Shown: positions 52,830-61,817 of the stretch, in pieces
Layout: every line of letters starts with the position of its first letter
Numbering within the stretch: position 1 is the stretch's first letter
DNA from: JAJXZP01 sp963787185
GTDB taxonomy: Bacteria > Spirochaetota > Spirochaetia > Treponematales > Rectinemataceae
Length of the DNA: 64,000 nt
Direction of reading: 5' to 3'
Assembly: GCA_963787185.1 (NCBI GenBank)
Contig: CAWBCC010000014.1
Coordinates: 186,001 to 250,000, forward strand
Notes under the pieces: model-generated
What the model saw: the letters and a program-made list of their open reading frames with translations, nothing else
What the model was told of the DNA's origin: nothing
Database searches by the model: none
Made by a program: the position numbers and the translations under genes

Positions 52830-53753
52830 CTAATTGCTCAACGCCAAAAGCGCGAAATCTATCTTCTTCCCTCCGAGCGTGGCAGCGGTGATGGGATTGG
52901 CGCTCGCCTCTCGCCAATAGAAGCTCTGGGATTTCAGGTGCTTCCTGTACTGTCCGGGGGGAATCATCACATGCTTGGTGAACACCCTGTTAAAGTGAGT
53001 GATATTCACGAACCCCGTCTCGGCGCTGATCTGCGACAGCGACAGATTGGTATACGTGAGGAGCTCCACCGCCTTTCGAATCCGAATGATCATAAGGCAT
53101 TCGAAGATGGTGACGGTGGTCTCTTTCTTGAAGAGGCCGCAGAAATAGCTTTTTTTCAAAGACGTTTGGGCGACAATATCCTCCAACGATAGCCTCTTCG
53201 TGTAGTTGTCCTCCAGGAACCTGATCGTATCCCTCACCGGCGCTGAGTAGGCCGACACTTCTATATACTTCGACGGCGAGTGCCGCTCGCGCCTTTTCTT
53301 CGCCGCCAGCTTGAAGAGGATCGCGTAGAGATAGGTGACCATGATCTCCTCGGATCCCGGCGTCGAATTACTGGTCTCGTCGAATATCTCCTTAAGGAGC
53401 TTTCCTGAGAAATCATCGTTCTGCACCACGAGGCCGATATCGGCGCACATTTCCTTCACCCCATTTGAGAACGACGAAAACTTTACTTCGAAGTAATAGC
53501 CCGTCTCCTCGCCGATTTCGGTGAAGGAATGGACGCTGTTTGTGGGGATCAGGATCGTGTCCCCTACCCCGGCGGTGAAACTCCGGCCTTCGACCGTGAA
53601 CTCGTAGCTGCCCCGAATGATATGATCCAGCTGATAGTAGGGATGCGAATGCGCCTTGTACGAATCCCCGACCTTCATCTTCGTCATCACGGAAATCAAT
53701 ATCTTGATTTCCTGGCGTGTTTGATCAAATCCGCCCGCCGTCGATTCCGCCAT
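52830..53753 (-). CDS. AraC-family transcriptional regulator, module 2
   Basis: This 307-residue protein has an N-terminal cupin (HSHPYYQLDHII, ILIPTNSVHSF) and a C-terminal AraC DNA-binding domain (LEDIVAQTSLKKSYFCGLF; LSQISAETGFVNITHFNRVF). The start is one of two adjacent ATGs at 53756 and 53753 overlapping the rbsC stop; AGAGGA spacing favours 53753. Being encoded inside the operon, it likely regulates that operon, perhaps through the palindromes at 60353-60512. Confidence 0.87.
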   Translation of the reverse strand: MAESTAGGFDQTRQEIKILISVMTKMKVGDSYKAHSHPYYQLDHIIRGSYEFTVEGRSFTAGVGDTILIPTNSVHSFTEIGEETGYYFEVKFSSFSNGVKEMCADIGLVVQNDDFSGKLLKEIFDETSNSTPGSEEIMVTYLYAILFKLAAKKRRERHSPSKYIEVSAYSAPVRDTIRFLEDNYTKRLSLEDIVAQTSLKKSYFCGLFKKETTVTIFECLMIIRIRKAVELLTYTNLSLSQISAETGFVNITHFNRVFTKHVMIPPGQYRKHLKSQSFYWREASANPITAATLGGKKIDFALLALSN

Positions 53754-54742
53754 CATATTCCTCTTCTGCGCGGCTTGGTGTCGACGGCTTCGGAGAGGTC
53801 CACCCTCGCGTGCCGCTGTAGCACCTCCATGCCGATGGCCAGGAGAAGGATTATGCCTTTTAGGACCATCTGCCAAAAATCGTTTACGCCCAGGATCGTA
53901 AGCCCGTTGAAGACAACGTTAAGAACGAGAACGCCGAGCATGGCCTGGTACATCTTGCCTTGACCGCCGATGAGAAGGACGCCGCCGAGGACACAGGCCG
54001 TAATGCAGTCGAAGGCGTAGGTCGAGCCCGTGTTCGCGGTTGCGATCATGGTGCGCGACATGAGTATGATCGCGCCCAGCCCGATGAAGACTCCGGCCAG
54101 CATATGCGCGAACAGGGTATTCTTTTTCACATCTATTCCGGCGAGGTAGGCGGCCTCCCGGTTGCCTCCGATCGCGTAGACGTATCTGCCGAAATACGTT
54201 TTGGCGAGAATAAATCCCGAAATTACCGCGCATATTGCGAATATCAATATGATGCTGGGAATGACCCCGAAAAGCTGGTACTGGGAGATTTTCTTGAACG
54301 CGGCCGGGAACCCATATAAGGTGGCCGCTCCATTATAAAGAAAGCCGATCCCGGTCCAAATATACATTGTGCCCATCGTCACGACGAAGACGAAGGTATG
54401 AAGGAGTTGGGCTAATATCGAGTTGAGGGCGCCGGTCAAAGCTCCGATGATGAGCGCGATAAGCACTACAATCCAAATAGGATAGCCGGCATTGAGCATT
54501 TTCCCGCATACTAGCGTGATCAGCGCGACGCGAGGACCTATGGATATGTCGATATCGCCCATTATGAGGAGGAGCGTAACGCCGCAGGACAGCACGCCGA
54601 TGACGCTGGCTTGCTTTAGGATGTTAAAGAGCGTCGTGCTCGTGAAGAAGGTAGACGGCGAGCTGATCGAGAAGGCGGCTGACAATAGGATGAGAAGCGC
54701 GAACATGCCGTAATTTTTCCAGAAAAGCAGAAGTTTATTCAT
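53753..54742 (-). CDS. rbsC: RbsC-type ABC permease
   Basis: This 329-residue membrane permease of the ribose/sugar type has LLLIMGDIDISIGPRVALIT and the GGNREAAYLAGIDVKKN loop, with GGVLLIGGQG near the C-terminus. It works with the RbsA-like ATPase encoded 19 bp upstream and the receptor at 59158. In this family the DIDIS segment normally reads D-L-S; the change is conservative. Confidence 0.92.
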   Translation of the reverse strand: MNKLLLFWKNYGMFALLILLSAAFSISSPSTFFTSTTLFNILKQASVIGVLSCGVTLLLIMGDIDISIGPRVALITLVCGKMLNAGYPIWIVVLIALIIGALTGALNSILAQLLHTFVFVVTMGTMYIWTGIGFLYNGAATLYGFPAAFKKISQYQLFGVIPSIILIFAICAVISGFILAKTYFGRYVYAIGGNREAAYLAGIDVKKNTLFAHMLAGVFIGLGAIILMSRTMIATANTGSTYAFDCITACVLGGVLLIGGQGKMYQAMLGVLVLNVVFNGLTILGVNDFWQMVLKGIILLLAIGMEVLQRHARVDLSEAVDTKPRRRGI

Positions 54743-54761
54743 GTCATAAGTCTCCCTTCTC

Positions 54762-56255
54762 TTAGACGGTAAGGCCCGATGCCAAGGTCAGGATGCGCTC
54801 TTGATCGAATTCTTCGCGCTCGAGGATCCTCACTAACCTGCCTTCGCACAGCACCGCGATCCTATCCGATAGGCCTATGACCTCCTCCATTTCGGAGGAT
54901 ACCAAGAGTACGGATTTCCCCTCGTTGACCAGCTGCCGGAGAAGGCCGGACATCTCCTGCTTTGCCCCCACGTCTATGCCGCGGGTCGGCTCGTCGAAGA
55001 TCATGATCCGGGCGTCCGTGGCGAGGACCTTGGATACGACGACCTTCTGCTGATTTCCGCCCGAGAGGTTCGCCACAATCTGCTCGATGCTCGGTGCCTT
55101 CGTCCTCAGCTTAGTCATATACTCGAGCGCTAGGCTCTTCTCTTTCTTCGTATTTACGATGACGCCGTATTTGACCAGTTTCTTCCTGATGGAACCGATG
55201 CTGGTATTCCACCTGATCGTCATCGCCAGGAATACACCGTGCCGCTTCCTATCCTCGGGTATCAGCCCTATTCCTCTCCTAAGGGCGACGGTCGTATTCT
55301 TGATCTCGACCTCTTTGCCGTCGAGGAGAATCTTACCGGCTGTCTTCTTGGCCGCTCCGTACAGCATCTGCATCGTCTCCGTCCGCCCGCAGCCGAGGAG
55401 ACCGGCAAAGCCCAAAATCTCGCCTTCATGAAGCGTGAAGCTGATATCCCTGACGCCGTTTCCCGTCAGGCCCTCGACTCGGAGTATCTCCTCGCCGATC
55501 GGCTTCTCCCGCATCGGGTATTTCCCCTTGAGCTCGCGGCCGACCATGTACCGGATGAGCTCCTTCATGTTCGTTTCCGAGACGTTCAAGGTCGCGATGT
55601 ACTGGCCGTCGCGCATGACGCTCACCCTGTCGGCGAGCCTGAAGACCTCTTCGAGGCGGTGGGAAATATAGATGACAGTGATCCCCTGCTCCTTCAGGCT
55701 CCTGACGATCTTCACCAGCTGCTCGACCTCGTTGGTCGTGAGGGGCGCTGTGGGCTCGTCCATGATCAATAGCCTGATTTCCTTAACGAGCGAGCGCATG
55801 ATCTCGACGATCTGCTGGCGCCCTATCGAGAGCTCGGATACGGACTTCTGCGGCGGTATGACGACGCCTATCTTCTTCATGGCCTCGACCGCTTTTCTGT
55901 TCATATCCTTAAAATCGACGGCCACGCCATTGCCCGAATAATTGCCTAGGAAAATGTTCTCCGCGACTGAGAGGGCAGGGATGAGGGTGAACTCCTGATA
56001 GATGACCCCGATGCCTATATGGGACGACATCTTCGGATCCAGGCGGTAGTGTTCCCGCCCCTCGAAGATGATACGGCCCTTATCGGGCACGACCGCACCC
56101 GTGATCGCCTTGATCAAAGTCGACTTCCCCGCGCCGTTCTCGCCGACGATCGCGTGAATCTCGCCCCGCTTGAAGCTCATGCTGACATTGTCGAGCGCGA
56201 CAACGCCGGGATAGGCCTTTTGTAAATTCACGATCTCGAGGATAGTATCCGACAT
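54762..56255 (-). CDS. rbsA: RbsA-type ABC ATPase
   Basis: This 497-residue double ATPase has Walker A GENGAGKST (38-46) and LLIMDEPTAPLT in the first half, and GLLGCGRTE, LSGGNQQKVV and IMIFDEPTRGIDVGA in the second. It energises import with the RbsC-like permease. It lies directly after the CoA-transferase gene (42-bp gap) in the same operon. Confidence 0.93.
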   Translation of the reverse strand: MSDTILEIVNLQKAYPGVVALDNVSMSFKRGEIHAIVGENGAGKSTLIKAITGAVVPDKGRIIFEGREHYRLDPKMSSHIGIGVIYQEFTLIPALSVAENIFLGNYSGNGVAVDFKDMNRKAVEAMKKIGVVIPPQKSVSELSIGRQQIVEIMRSLVKEIRLLIMDEPTAPLTTNEVEQLVKIVRSLKEQGITVIYISHRLEEVFRLADRVSVMRDGQYIATLNVSETNMKELIRYMVGRELKGKYPMREKPIGEEILRVEGLTGNGVRDISFTLHEGEILGFAGLLGCGRTETMQMLYGAAKKTAGKILLDGKEVEIKNTTVALRRGIGLIPEDRKRHGVFLAMTIRWNTSIGSIRKKLVKYGVIVNTKKEKSLALEYMTKLRTKAPSIEQIVANLSGGNQQKVVVSKVLATDARIMIFDEPTRGIDVGAKQEMSGLLRQLVNEGKSVLLVSSEMEEVIGLSDRIAVLCEGRLVRILEREEFDQERILTLASGLTV

Positions 56256-56297
56256 CGTCCGCTCCCCTTCCGCCCTCGTCCGGCTCAGCCCGATCCC

Positions 56298-57872
56298 TCA
56301 GCTTGCCTCGAAGCAGATGCCGGGCATTTTTTTAAGGTCCTTCGAAACCGGGACCGCGAAATCCAGTAGGTCCAGGATATCCTTCTTCAGGTCGAGCCCC
56401 GGGGCGATCTCGACCAGCTCGAGTCCGACTCCGCCAAGCTTGAATACACAGCGCTCCGTGACGTAAAGGACCGTCTTGCGATTCCCGAACTCCACGCCGG
56501 CGTTCATGGTAATGCACTCCACGCTCTTGACGATTTTCTTGTCGTTTCCGTCATAAGGAACCAGCTTCCCGCCTTCGGACATGTAGCCCGATCCACGCAT
56601 GAAAGGGAAGCAGAATATCAGCTTCTTCGCGGAATGGACGATGAAATTGAAGCCGCCGACCCCTGCGAGATAGGATCCCTTCTTGCAGACGTTCACGTTC
56701 CCGTCGGCGTCTATCTCTAGGGCTCCCAAGAAGCCAATATCAAGTCCGCCGCCCTCGTAGAACCGGAATTGGGAGGCCTGATCGTAGACGGAGTCCGCGT
56801 TCATGGACACGCCGAACACCGACGGAAGCTGCACGCCGCCGATGATTCCGGTCTCGGTCGTCATGACGATGGAGCTTACGTCGATCCCGAGACTCATCGC
56901 CTCGCCCGAGATCATCTGCGGGATGCCGATCCCGATGTTGACGACGGCCTCCGGGCGCAGCTCCATCGCTGCCCTTCTCGCTATGACCTTCTGTGCGATC
57001 GCCCTCTTGTGGACGCTATTCTTCGTCTCGCTGCCCAGGATCGCCTGTATTTCCTCATCGCCGCATCGAGCCTCGTTCGAGAAATACGGACTGTAGGCCA
57101 GGTGCGGGGCGGTCTGCACGTGGTCGGGATCGACAATGATCGCGTCCACGAGGAAATGCGGGACGTGGACGAGGCGCGGATTGATGCGCTCCTCCTTCAG
57201 GGCTTTTACGAAAACGATGAGCTTACCGCCCTTGTTCTTGACCGCCATGGCGGCGGCGAGGGCGTCGTTATTGGAGGGTTCCGCTTGGAATGTGATATTG
57301 CCCTTCGGGTCAGCGTAGCTCGCCTTCAATACGGTGACGTCGGGTCGGATCATCTTGAACCAGAGATATTCCTCGCCGCCCAGCACCCTGAGCTCGACCA
57401 GGTCCTCGGTCTCCATCCCCACGTTGAGCTTGCAGCCCTCGCGGCGCGGATCCTGCTGGGTGCCGAGCCCGACCTTGGTCAGGTAGCCGTCCTTGCCGGC
57501 GACGCACTCGCTCGCCATGATCGACAGCACGCCCTGGGAAATATTATAGCCCTCTATCTGGTTGCTCCTGATGAGGGGGAACAAGGCCTGATGATAGCCC
57601 ATATGCCCGCCGATCACGCGCCTCACGAGGCCCTTATGGGTAATGTACTCGAAATAGTTGTAGCCCGGCAGATCGGTACTCGGCGAGCCCTCGGAGAGGA
57701 TGCACAGGTCTCGCGGGTGCCCGGTCGACAGGAACGAAGAGCCTATGTTCTTCAATACCTTTGCGGAGGAGCACACGAGCGCCGTCCCGGCGATCTGCAC
57801 GATCGCTCCGTCCGGTATCAGCTTGACAGCATCGTCCGCGGACATGAGCTTCGTCTTCAATGAATCGGTCAT
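56298..57872 (-). CDS. Class I CoA-transferase, fused subunits (YdiF/propionate CoA-transferase type)
   Basis: This 524-residue enzyme combines both Glucan/CoA-transferase halves in one chain, as in YdiF and Pct. The catalytic glutamate is E340 in MTTETGIIGG, after NIGIGIPQM, which marks the second half. These enzymes move CoA from acetyl-CoA or succinyl-CoA to short-chain acids such as acetoacetate, propionate, lactate or hydroxybutyrate. The start at 57872 has AGGGAAGG upstream; the longer reading is rejected. It probably activates the acid imported or released by its neighbours. Confidence 0.9.
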   Translation of the reverse strand: MTDSLKTKLMSADDAVKLIPDGAIVQIAGTALVCSSAKVLKNIGSSFLSTGHPRDLCILSEGSPSTDLPGYNYFEYITHKGLVRRVIGGHMGYHQALFPLIRSNQIEGYNISQGVLSIMASECVAGKDGYLTKVGLGTQQDPRREGCKLNVGMETEDLVELRVLGGEEYLWFKMIRPDVTVLKASYADPKGNITFQAEPSNNDALAAAMAVKNKGGKLIVFVKALKEERINPRLVHVPHFLVDAIIVDPDHVQTAPHLAYSPYFSNEARCGDEEIQAILGSETKNSVHKRAIAQKVIARRAAMELRPEAVVNIGIGIPQMISGEAMSLGIDVSSIVMTTETGIIGGVQLPSVFGVSMNADSVYDQASQFRFYEGGGLDIGFLGALEIDADGNVNVCKKGSYLAGVGGFNFIVHSAKKLIFCFPFMRGSGYMSEGGKLVPYDGNDKKIVKSVECITMNAGVEFGNRKTVLYVTERCVFKLGGVGLELVEIAPGLDLKKDILDLLDFAVPVSKDLKKMPGICFEAS

Positions 57873-57939
57873 GACTACACCTTCCCTATTGCGCTTTCCC
57901 GTATCGCGCGCCGTCAATGAATCGGCCCGCCGGGCTATC

Positions 57940-59070
57940 TCAGATGCTGGAATAGAGTATGTTCAGCATGTACGGCTCTATCAGTCTTTTCGGGCTCCGT
58001 ATGGTATGCTGCGCCACAAAATACGATAGCCGGTTGGCGGGGTCGATGAGGTCCTGTACGCCGCCGAGGCCGCCCCAATAGAAAGAGCCCTCGGGAACGA
58101 GCCTGCACGCGGCCGTTGAATCGGTTATCACAGCGGTTCCCAGTCCGTATCCGACGCCGTCGGACAGCACCATGCGCTTAAAGTCCTCGAGGCACTGCCC
58201 TTTTAATTGATTCCTGCGCATTAGATTGATCGTATTCTCGGCTATGATCCTTTCGCCGCTCGCGCCGACGCCTCCACAGGCGAGGGCGTCCGCGAATAGA
58301 ATGTAATCCTCGGTGGATGATATGAGTCCTCCGCCGCCGCTCTCGTGCCGCAGGCCGGCTGCGCCGAGGCAATCGGTGCTTATCCGAGAAACTGAGCGCG
58401 CGTCGTTGTCGTACTCGTACTGGGGAGCGATCCTTCCGCGCATTTCCTCGGGTATGGGAAAGCCGGTATCGCCCATCCCCAGAGGATCGAAGACATTCTT
58501 TCTCAGGTACTCTCCGAAGGGCATCCCTGCGACGACTTCAATGACCGCTCCGAGGACGTCATGGCAGTAGCCGTAATTCCATCCTTCGCCCGGCTCGAAC
58601 AGTAGGGGCTCCTTCGCCAGGGCCTTGACGAAGTCCCTTGTAGAGAAATCCCCGCCGGTTTCGGCGATCAGTTTCCGCATTTCCGGCGTGTCCAGCTCGT
58701 AGCTGAGGCCGGCGGTCATCGTGAACAGATCGAGGATCCTGATCTGCCGTTTCGCCGCTCCGATGACGAAGGCGCCGTACTTCACCTTCACGTCCTTGAA
58801 TTCGGGCAGGTAGGCATGAAGAGGATCGGTCAGGAGGAGCTTTCCGCGCTCGAGAAGCTGCATGGCGGCCGTGCAGGTGATGATTTTCGTCGCCGAATAA
58901 ATGTTGTAAAGCGCGTCGTCCGAGACCGGTAGGCGGTTTTCTATATCGGAGTATCCGGCCGCATAGCGGAAAATCTCTCGATGATCCTTGTATACGATAC
59001 AGTCGATGCCCGATACGCCCAACCGGGGTATCGTATCCATAAAGTCCCTAAGATCGCTGAAGCCTGCCAT
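57940..59070 (-). CDS. Beta-lactamase-fold serine hydrolase (esterase-like)
   Basis: This 376-residue class C beta-lactamase/EstB-like protein has the nucleophile motif S59-A-T-K62, the tyrosine motif NYGY (Y166) and WGGLGG as third motif. No signal peptide is visible, so it acts in the cytoplasm. Family members hydrolyse esters, lactones, peptides or oligomers more often than beta-lactams. In this operon it could release a hydroxy acid from an imported ester. It sits between receptor and CoA-transferase genes. Confidence 0.86.
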   Translation of the reverse strand: MAGFSDLRDFMDTIPRLGVSGIDCIVYKDHREIFRYAAGYSDIENRLPVSDDALYNIYSATKIITCTAAMQLLERGKLLLTDPLHAYLPEFKDVKVKYGAFVIGAAKRQIRILDLFTMTAGLSYELDTPEMRKLIAETGGDFSTRDFVKALAKEPLLFEPGEGWNYGYCHDVLGAVIEVVAGMPFGEYLRKNVFDPLGMGDTGFPIPEEMRGRIAPQYEYDNDARSVSRISTDCLGAAGLRHESGGGGLISSTEDYILFADALACGGVGASGERIIAENTINLMRRNQLKGQCLEDFKRMVLSDGVGYGLGTAVITDSTAACRLVPEGSFYWGGLGGVQDLIDPANRLSYFVAQHTIRSPKRLIEPYMLNILYSSI

Positions 59071-59157
59071 CTAGTTCCTCTCGAGAATTCCGTCCTGCCG
59101 CGGATGCAGTATGGGCGGGAACGCGCGATTCGCGCCCCCGCCGTCATACCGGAATGA

Positions 59158-60255
59158 TCACTTGCTCTTCGGCGTGTAATACTTCTTCACGTTTTCGGGA
59201 GTCACGGTCAGGTAGTAGTTCGAGAGGGCGGTCCCGAGCCAATCGTAATCGGCCTTGTCGAACTGGATGAGCTTGTCCTGCTTCGCGGCGCCGACAAGAA
59301 TAGGTATGAGTTCGCAGAGCGCCTCGCCGGACTGATAGTGATCGATAAAGGATGAGCCCTGGACGCAACCGCTCGGGCTGTCCCGATACATCAGGGCCAT
59401 AACGGCTCCGGTCGCGTCGAATCCCCAGAGGCTTAAGTGGCTCGAGTGCTTGTAGGTGCCGCTGGTGACCGCCTGATAGGCGCCGGTCACGTCGTTGTCG
59501 ATCTGCCCGATTATCACTTCCGTCTCGGGATGGTCGGTAAGCACCGTCTCGGTCTGTGTCAGGCAGGGGGCTTCCATGTTGGCTTCATACTCCCCAATCA
59601 AGGTAAACCTGCCGTCCTTCTTAAGCACATCGAGTGCGCCCGTAATGCGCGCGTGCTGATCGACGGCCTGGGCCATCTTGTAAACGACCACAGGTATGGT
59701 CTTGAGTGTCTTGAAGTAGGCGGCGTTCTTGTTCACGTACTCTGCTATCGATTTGCCCAAGACCGTTCCGGCATTGTAATAGGAGGTCCCCAGGTAGTAG
59801 TGGCCGCTCTTCGTGTCCGGAGAAAAGGCATATGAGAGAATGGGCACATGATACGTGTCCCATATATCGCCCAGAAGCGGCGTTATGGCCGCCGGCGTTA
59901 TGGGGTAAAGAACGACGATGTCGTATTTGCGGGAGGCGAGCTCCGACTCGAGCGTAGATATCAGGTCGCTGTCCGTCATCGTGGGTGGCCCCATCAGGTC
60001 TATGTGTATGCCCCGCTTTTCCATTATGGGCTTCCATACCGCGTACGAGTCCGGGAAATACTCGGCTGCGGTCGTGCAGACCAGATAAAGGACGTTGATG
60101 TCGCCCTTGTATTTGAAATCCTTATACTTTTCCAGGAATGGTATGGCGGTGTAGCCGCTCCCCTTGGTCCCTTGCGAAGCGCTTTGCCCGCTGGCTAAGG
60201 GCAGCAGACCGAACAGCATCACGAGAGTGGCCAGATATGCATAAGCCCTTTTCAC
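59158..60255 (-). CDS. Sugar-type periplasmic binding protein, module 2
   Basis: This 365-residue Peripla_BP_4-type receptor has a signal peptide (AYAYLATLVMLFGLLPLASG) without a clear lipobox, and a mature domain with IVVLYPITPAAITPLL and IIGQIDNDVTGAYQA. The start is GTG 60255 with GGAGGG 8 nt upstream; the ATG frame further upstream (to 60345) covers the promoter. It is the first gene of the operon and the receptor for RbsA/RbsC. Family folds bind sugars, but also autoinducer-2 and other small polar ligands. Confidence 0.88.
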   Translation of the reverse strand: MKRAYAYLATLVMLFGLLPLASGQSASQGTKGSGYTAIPFLEKYKDFKYKGDINVLYLVCTTAAEYFPDSYAVWKPIMEKRGIHIDLMGPPTMTDSDLISTLESELASRKYDIVVLYPITPAAITPLLGDIWDTYHVPILSYAFSPDTKSGHYYLGTSYYNAGTVLGKSIAEYVNKNAAYFKTLKTIPVVVYKMAQAVDQHARITGALDVLKKDGRFTLIGEYEANMEAPCLTQTETVLTDHPETEVIIGQIDNDVTGAYQAVTSGTYKHSSHLSLWGFDATGAVMALMYRDSPSGCVQGSSFIDHYQSGEALCELIPILVGAAKQDKLIQFDKADYDWLGTALSNYYLTVTPENVKKYYTPKSK

Positions 60256-60352
60256 GTCCTTTTCCCTCCTTCCTTCGCTTGCTGCGTCTACGGCAAGCAA
60301 TAAACCAAGAAACTTATCAATTTCCAAGACAAGTAGATACATCAACTTTTAA

Positions 60353-60395
60353 CATTTCAATGGTGAAATGATAGCACCAAGTTGAGGACTGTCAA
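60353..60395 (-). promoter_or_regulatory. Promoter and operator of the module 2 operon
   Basis: On the minus strand TTGACA (60390-60395), a 16-nt spacer and TATCAT (60368-60373) make a good promoter. The palindrome CATTTCA-ATGG-TGAAATG (60353-60370) overlaps the -10 and the start region, a position typical of a repressor site. Confidence 0.65.
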
Positions 60396-60429
60396 GCAAT
60401 ATAATTGCAAATTATGCCCATTATTTAAC

Positions 60430-60512
60430 ATATTTGAGAAATATGGGATAATTTTTTCTATTTTCCTTTTTCTTGACACTACCTATATAATTGGATAATA
60501 TTTCTCAATATT
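60430..60512 (+). promoter_or_regulatory. Lactonase promoter bracketed by matching palindromes
   Basis: TTGACA (60473-60478), a 17-nt spacer and TAATAT (60496-60501) form a near-consensus promoter. ATATTTGAGAAATAT (60430-60444) upstream and AATATTTCTCAATATT (60497-60512) over the -10 share an 11-bp inverted sequence (TTGAGAAATAT), as if one regulator binds both and loops the DNA. Confidence 0.65.
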
Positions 60513-60582
60513 CCAGCGACACGGTCTCGCTTTGCGACGAGTGCAGCGCTAGAACGAGCGGATCAGAAAAGGAGGCAAGCTC

Positions 60583-61377
60583 ATGATGAGAATGTTCCTT
60601 TTAGATTGCGGTATCATTCAATTGCCGCGCTCCGCTATCATCCAGGATGCCGGGTCGCAAGGCGACCCCACAGAGCTACTGCCGCTTCCGATAGAGGCCT
60701 TTTTATTAGAGCACAATGATGGCTGGATACTTTTCGATTCGGGTTGCGATCCGGATGGAATAAGCGGCAACTGGCCTGAAGACTACCGCAAGATTCCATT
60801 CGAGGGGAAATACCTTCCCGAGAGGCTCAAGGCCTTGGGAGTGAAGCCCGACGATATACGGTATGTCGTCGCCTCGCACTTGCACTTCGATCACGCCGGA
60901 TGCCTGCATTTATTTAAGCGGGCGCGTATTTTCGTGAATCAAGCAGAATTGGACAAGACTCGATATGGATTTGAAAATCGACTCGACATAAATGCGCATC
61001 TTGGATCGGATATCGAGAACTGGAATAGGGCGGATTTGACATGGGAAAAAATACCCTCGGATGTGAATACGCGAAAGCTGGTCGATGGAGTAACAATCCT
61101 TAATTTCGGATCCGGCCATTCGTGGGGAATGCTGGGCCTAATGGTCGAGTTGCCATCGAGCGGCAATTATTTCCTCGTATCCGATACGATTTACGCCAAA
61201 ATTAACCACGGTCCGCCGGAACGACTGCCCGTGATGATCTCGGATATCGACGGATACCGCAAGACGGTAAAAGTCATAGAGTCATACGCTTCTAAGTATA
61301 ACGCGACAATCGTCTATGGCCACGACTTGGCACAGTTTACATCATTGCTTGAGAAACCCGGCGGATGCATGGAATAG
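60583..61377 (+). CDS. AiiA/BlcC-like metallo-beta-lactamase-fold lactonase
   Basis: This 264-residue cytoplasmic hydrolase has all metal ligands of the lactonase group: H99-x-H101-x-D103-H104, H179, D201 and H247, plus Y204 in SDTIY, the tyrosine that assists lactone opening in AiiA. The family includes N-acyl homoserine lactonases and the gamma-butyrolactonase BlcC/AttM. GGAGG lies 7 nt before ATG 60583. It is divergent from the module 2 operon and shares its control region, so hydrolysis of an imported lactone is the natural inference. Quorum quenching cannot be excluded. Confidence 0.85.
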   Translation: MMRMFLLDCGIIQLPRSAIIQDAGSQGDPTELLPLPIEAFLLEHNDGWILFDSGCDPDGISGNWPEDYRKIPFEGKYLPERLKALGVKPDDIRYVVASHLHFDHAGCLHLFKRARIFVNQAELDKTRYGFENRLDINAHLGSDIENWNRADLTWEKIPSDVNTRKLVDGVTILNFGSGHSWGMLGLMVELPSSGNYFLVSDTIYAKINHGPPERLPVMISDIDGYRKTVKVIESYASKYNATIVYGHDLAQFTSLLEKPGGCME

Positions 61378-61817
61378 GGCTTTTTGTGTGTTCCGTTCAA
61401 TTCTGTCAGGCGTTTTAGAGTTATTCTGCCACTTGCCTACATCATGCTAACTGCTGAACAGGAGTTTGCTCAAGTGGTGTCGGCGCGCAGTTTGAACTGA
61501 CGGAATAGGGGTAGATTTTCGCACAGTCTTTAGGGCTGAATCATAAGATTTTCGGATTGATTTGACCAGTTATGTTACGCTTAACATGACTGTCCGATAC
61601 GGAATGCGTAAGCCCGATCCACTCCTGGCTTTGTGGATCGGGCTTACCGTCACGAATGTCATATGCAATATGAATCGGACAGAACACTGGGACCCGCACT
61701 GGTACGTCGTTCGATAAGTTCGAAGTGGGATAAAATGCGGCTGCATCCTTGGACAACCCAGCCTTCGAGGCGCGGTCCTCGCTTGCCGTGGCCCTCCCTC
61801 CCCCCTATACTTTCGGA
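61378..61817. other. Intergenic region with fold-back element and shared repeat
   Basis: No gene. 61572-61587 is ATGTTA-CGCT-TAACAT. 61591-61682 is a fold-back with outer TGTCCGAT/ATCGGACA and a perfect 14-bp inner stem at 61609-61622/61633-61646. 61690-61725 is the inverse copy of the 36-bp repeat at 35248-35283. A promoter for the downstream dehydrogenase lies at 61783-61811. Confidence 0.6.
61783..61811 (+). promoter_or_regulatory. Promoter of a leaderless glpA-like mRNA
   Basis: TTGCCG (61783-61788), 17 nt and TATACT (61806-61811) end 6 nt before ATG 61818, so transcription would start at or next to the initiation codon. No Shine-Dalgarno sequence is present. Confidence 0.5.

Noticed and set aside
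60583..61377. Quorum-quenching as the primary role of the lactonase
   Set aside because: No LuxI/LuxR-type genes are present and the neighbourhood is catabolic; still possible but less likely than a catabolic lactonase.
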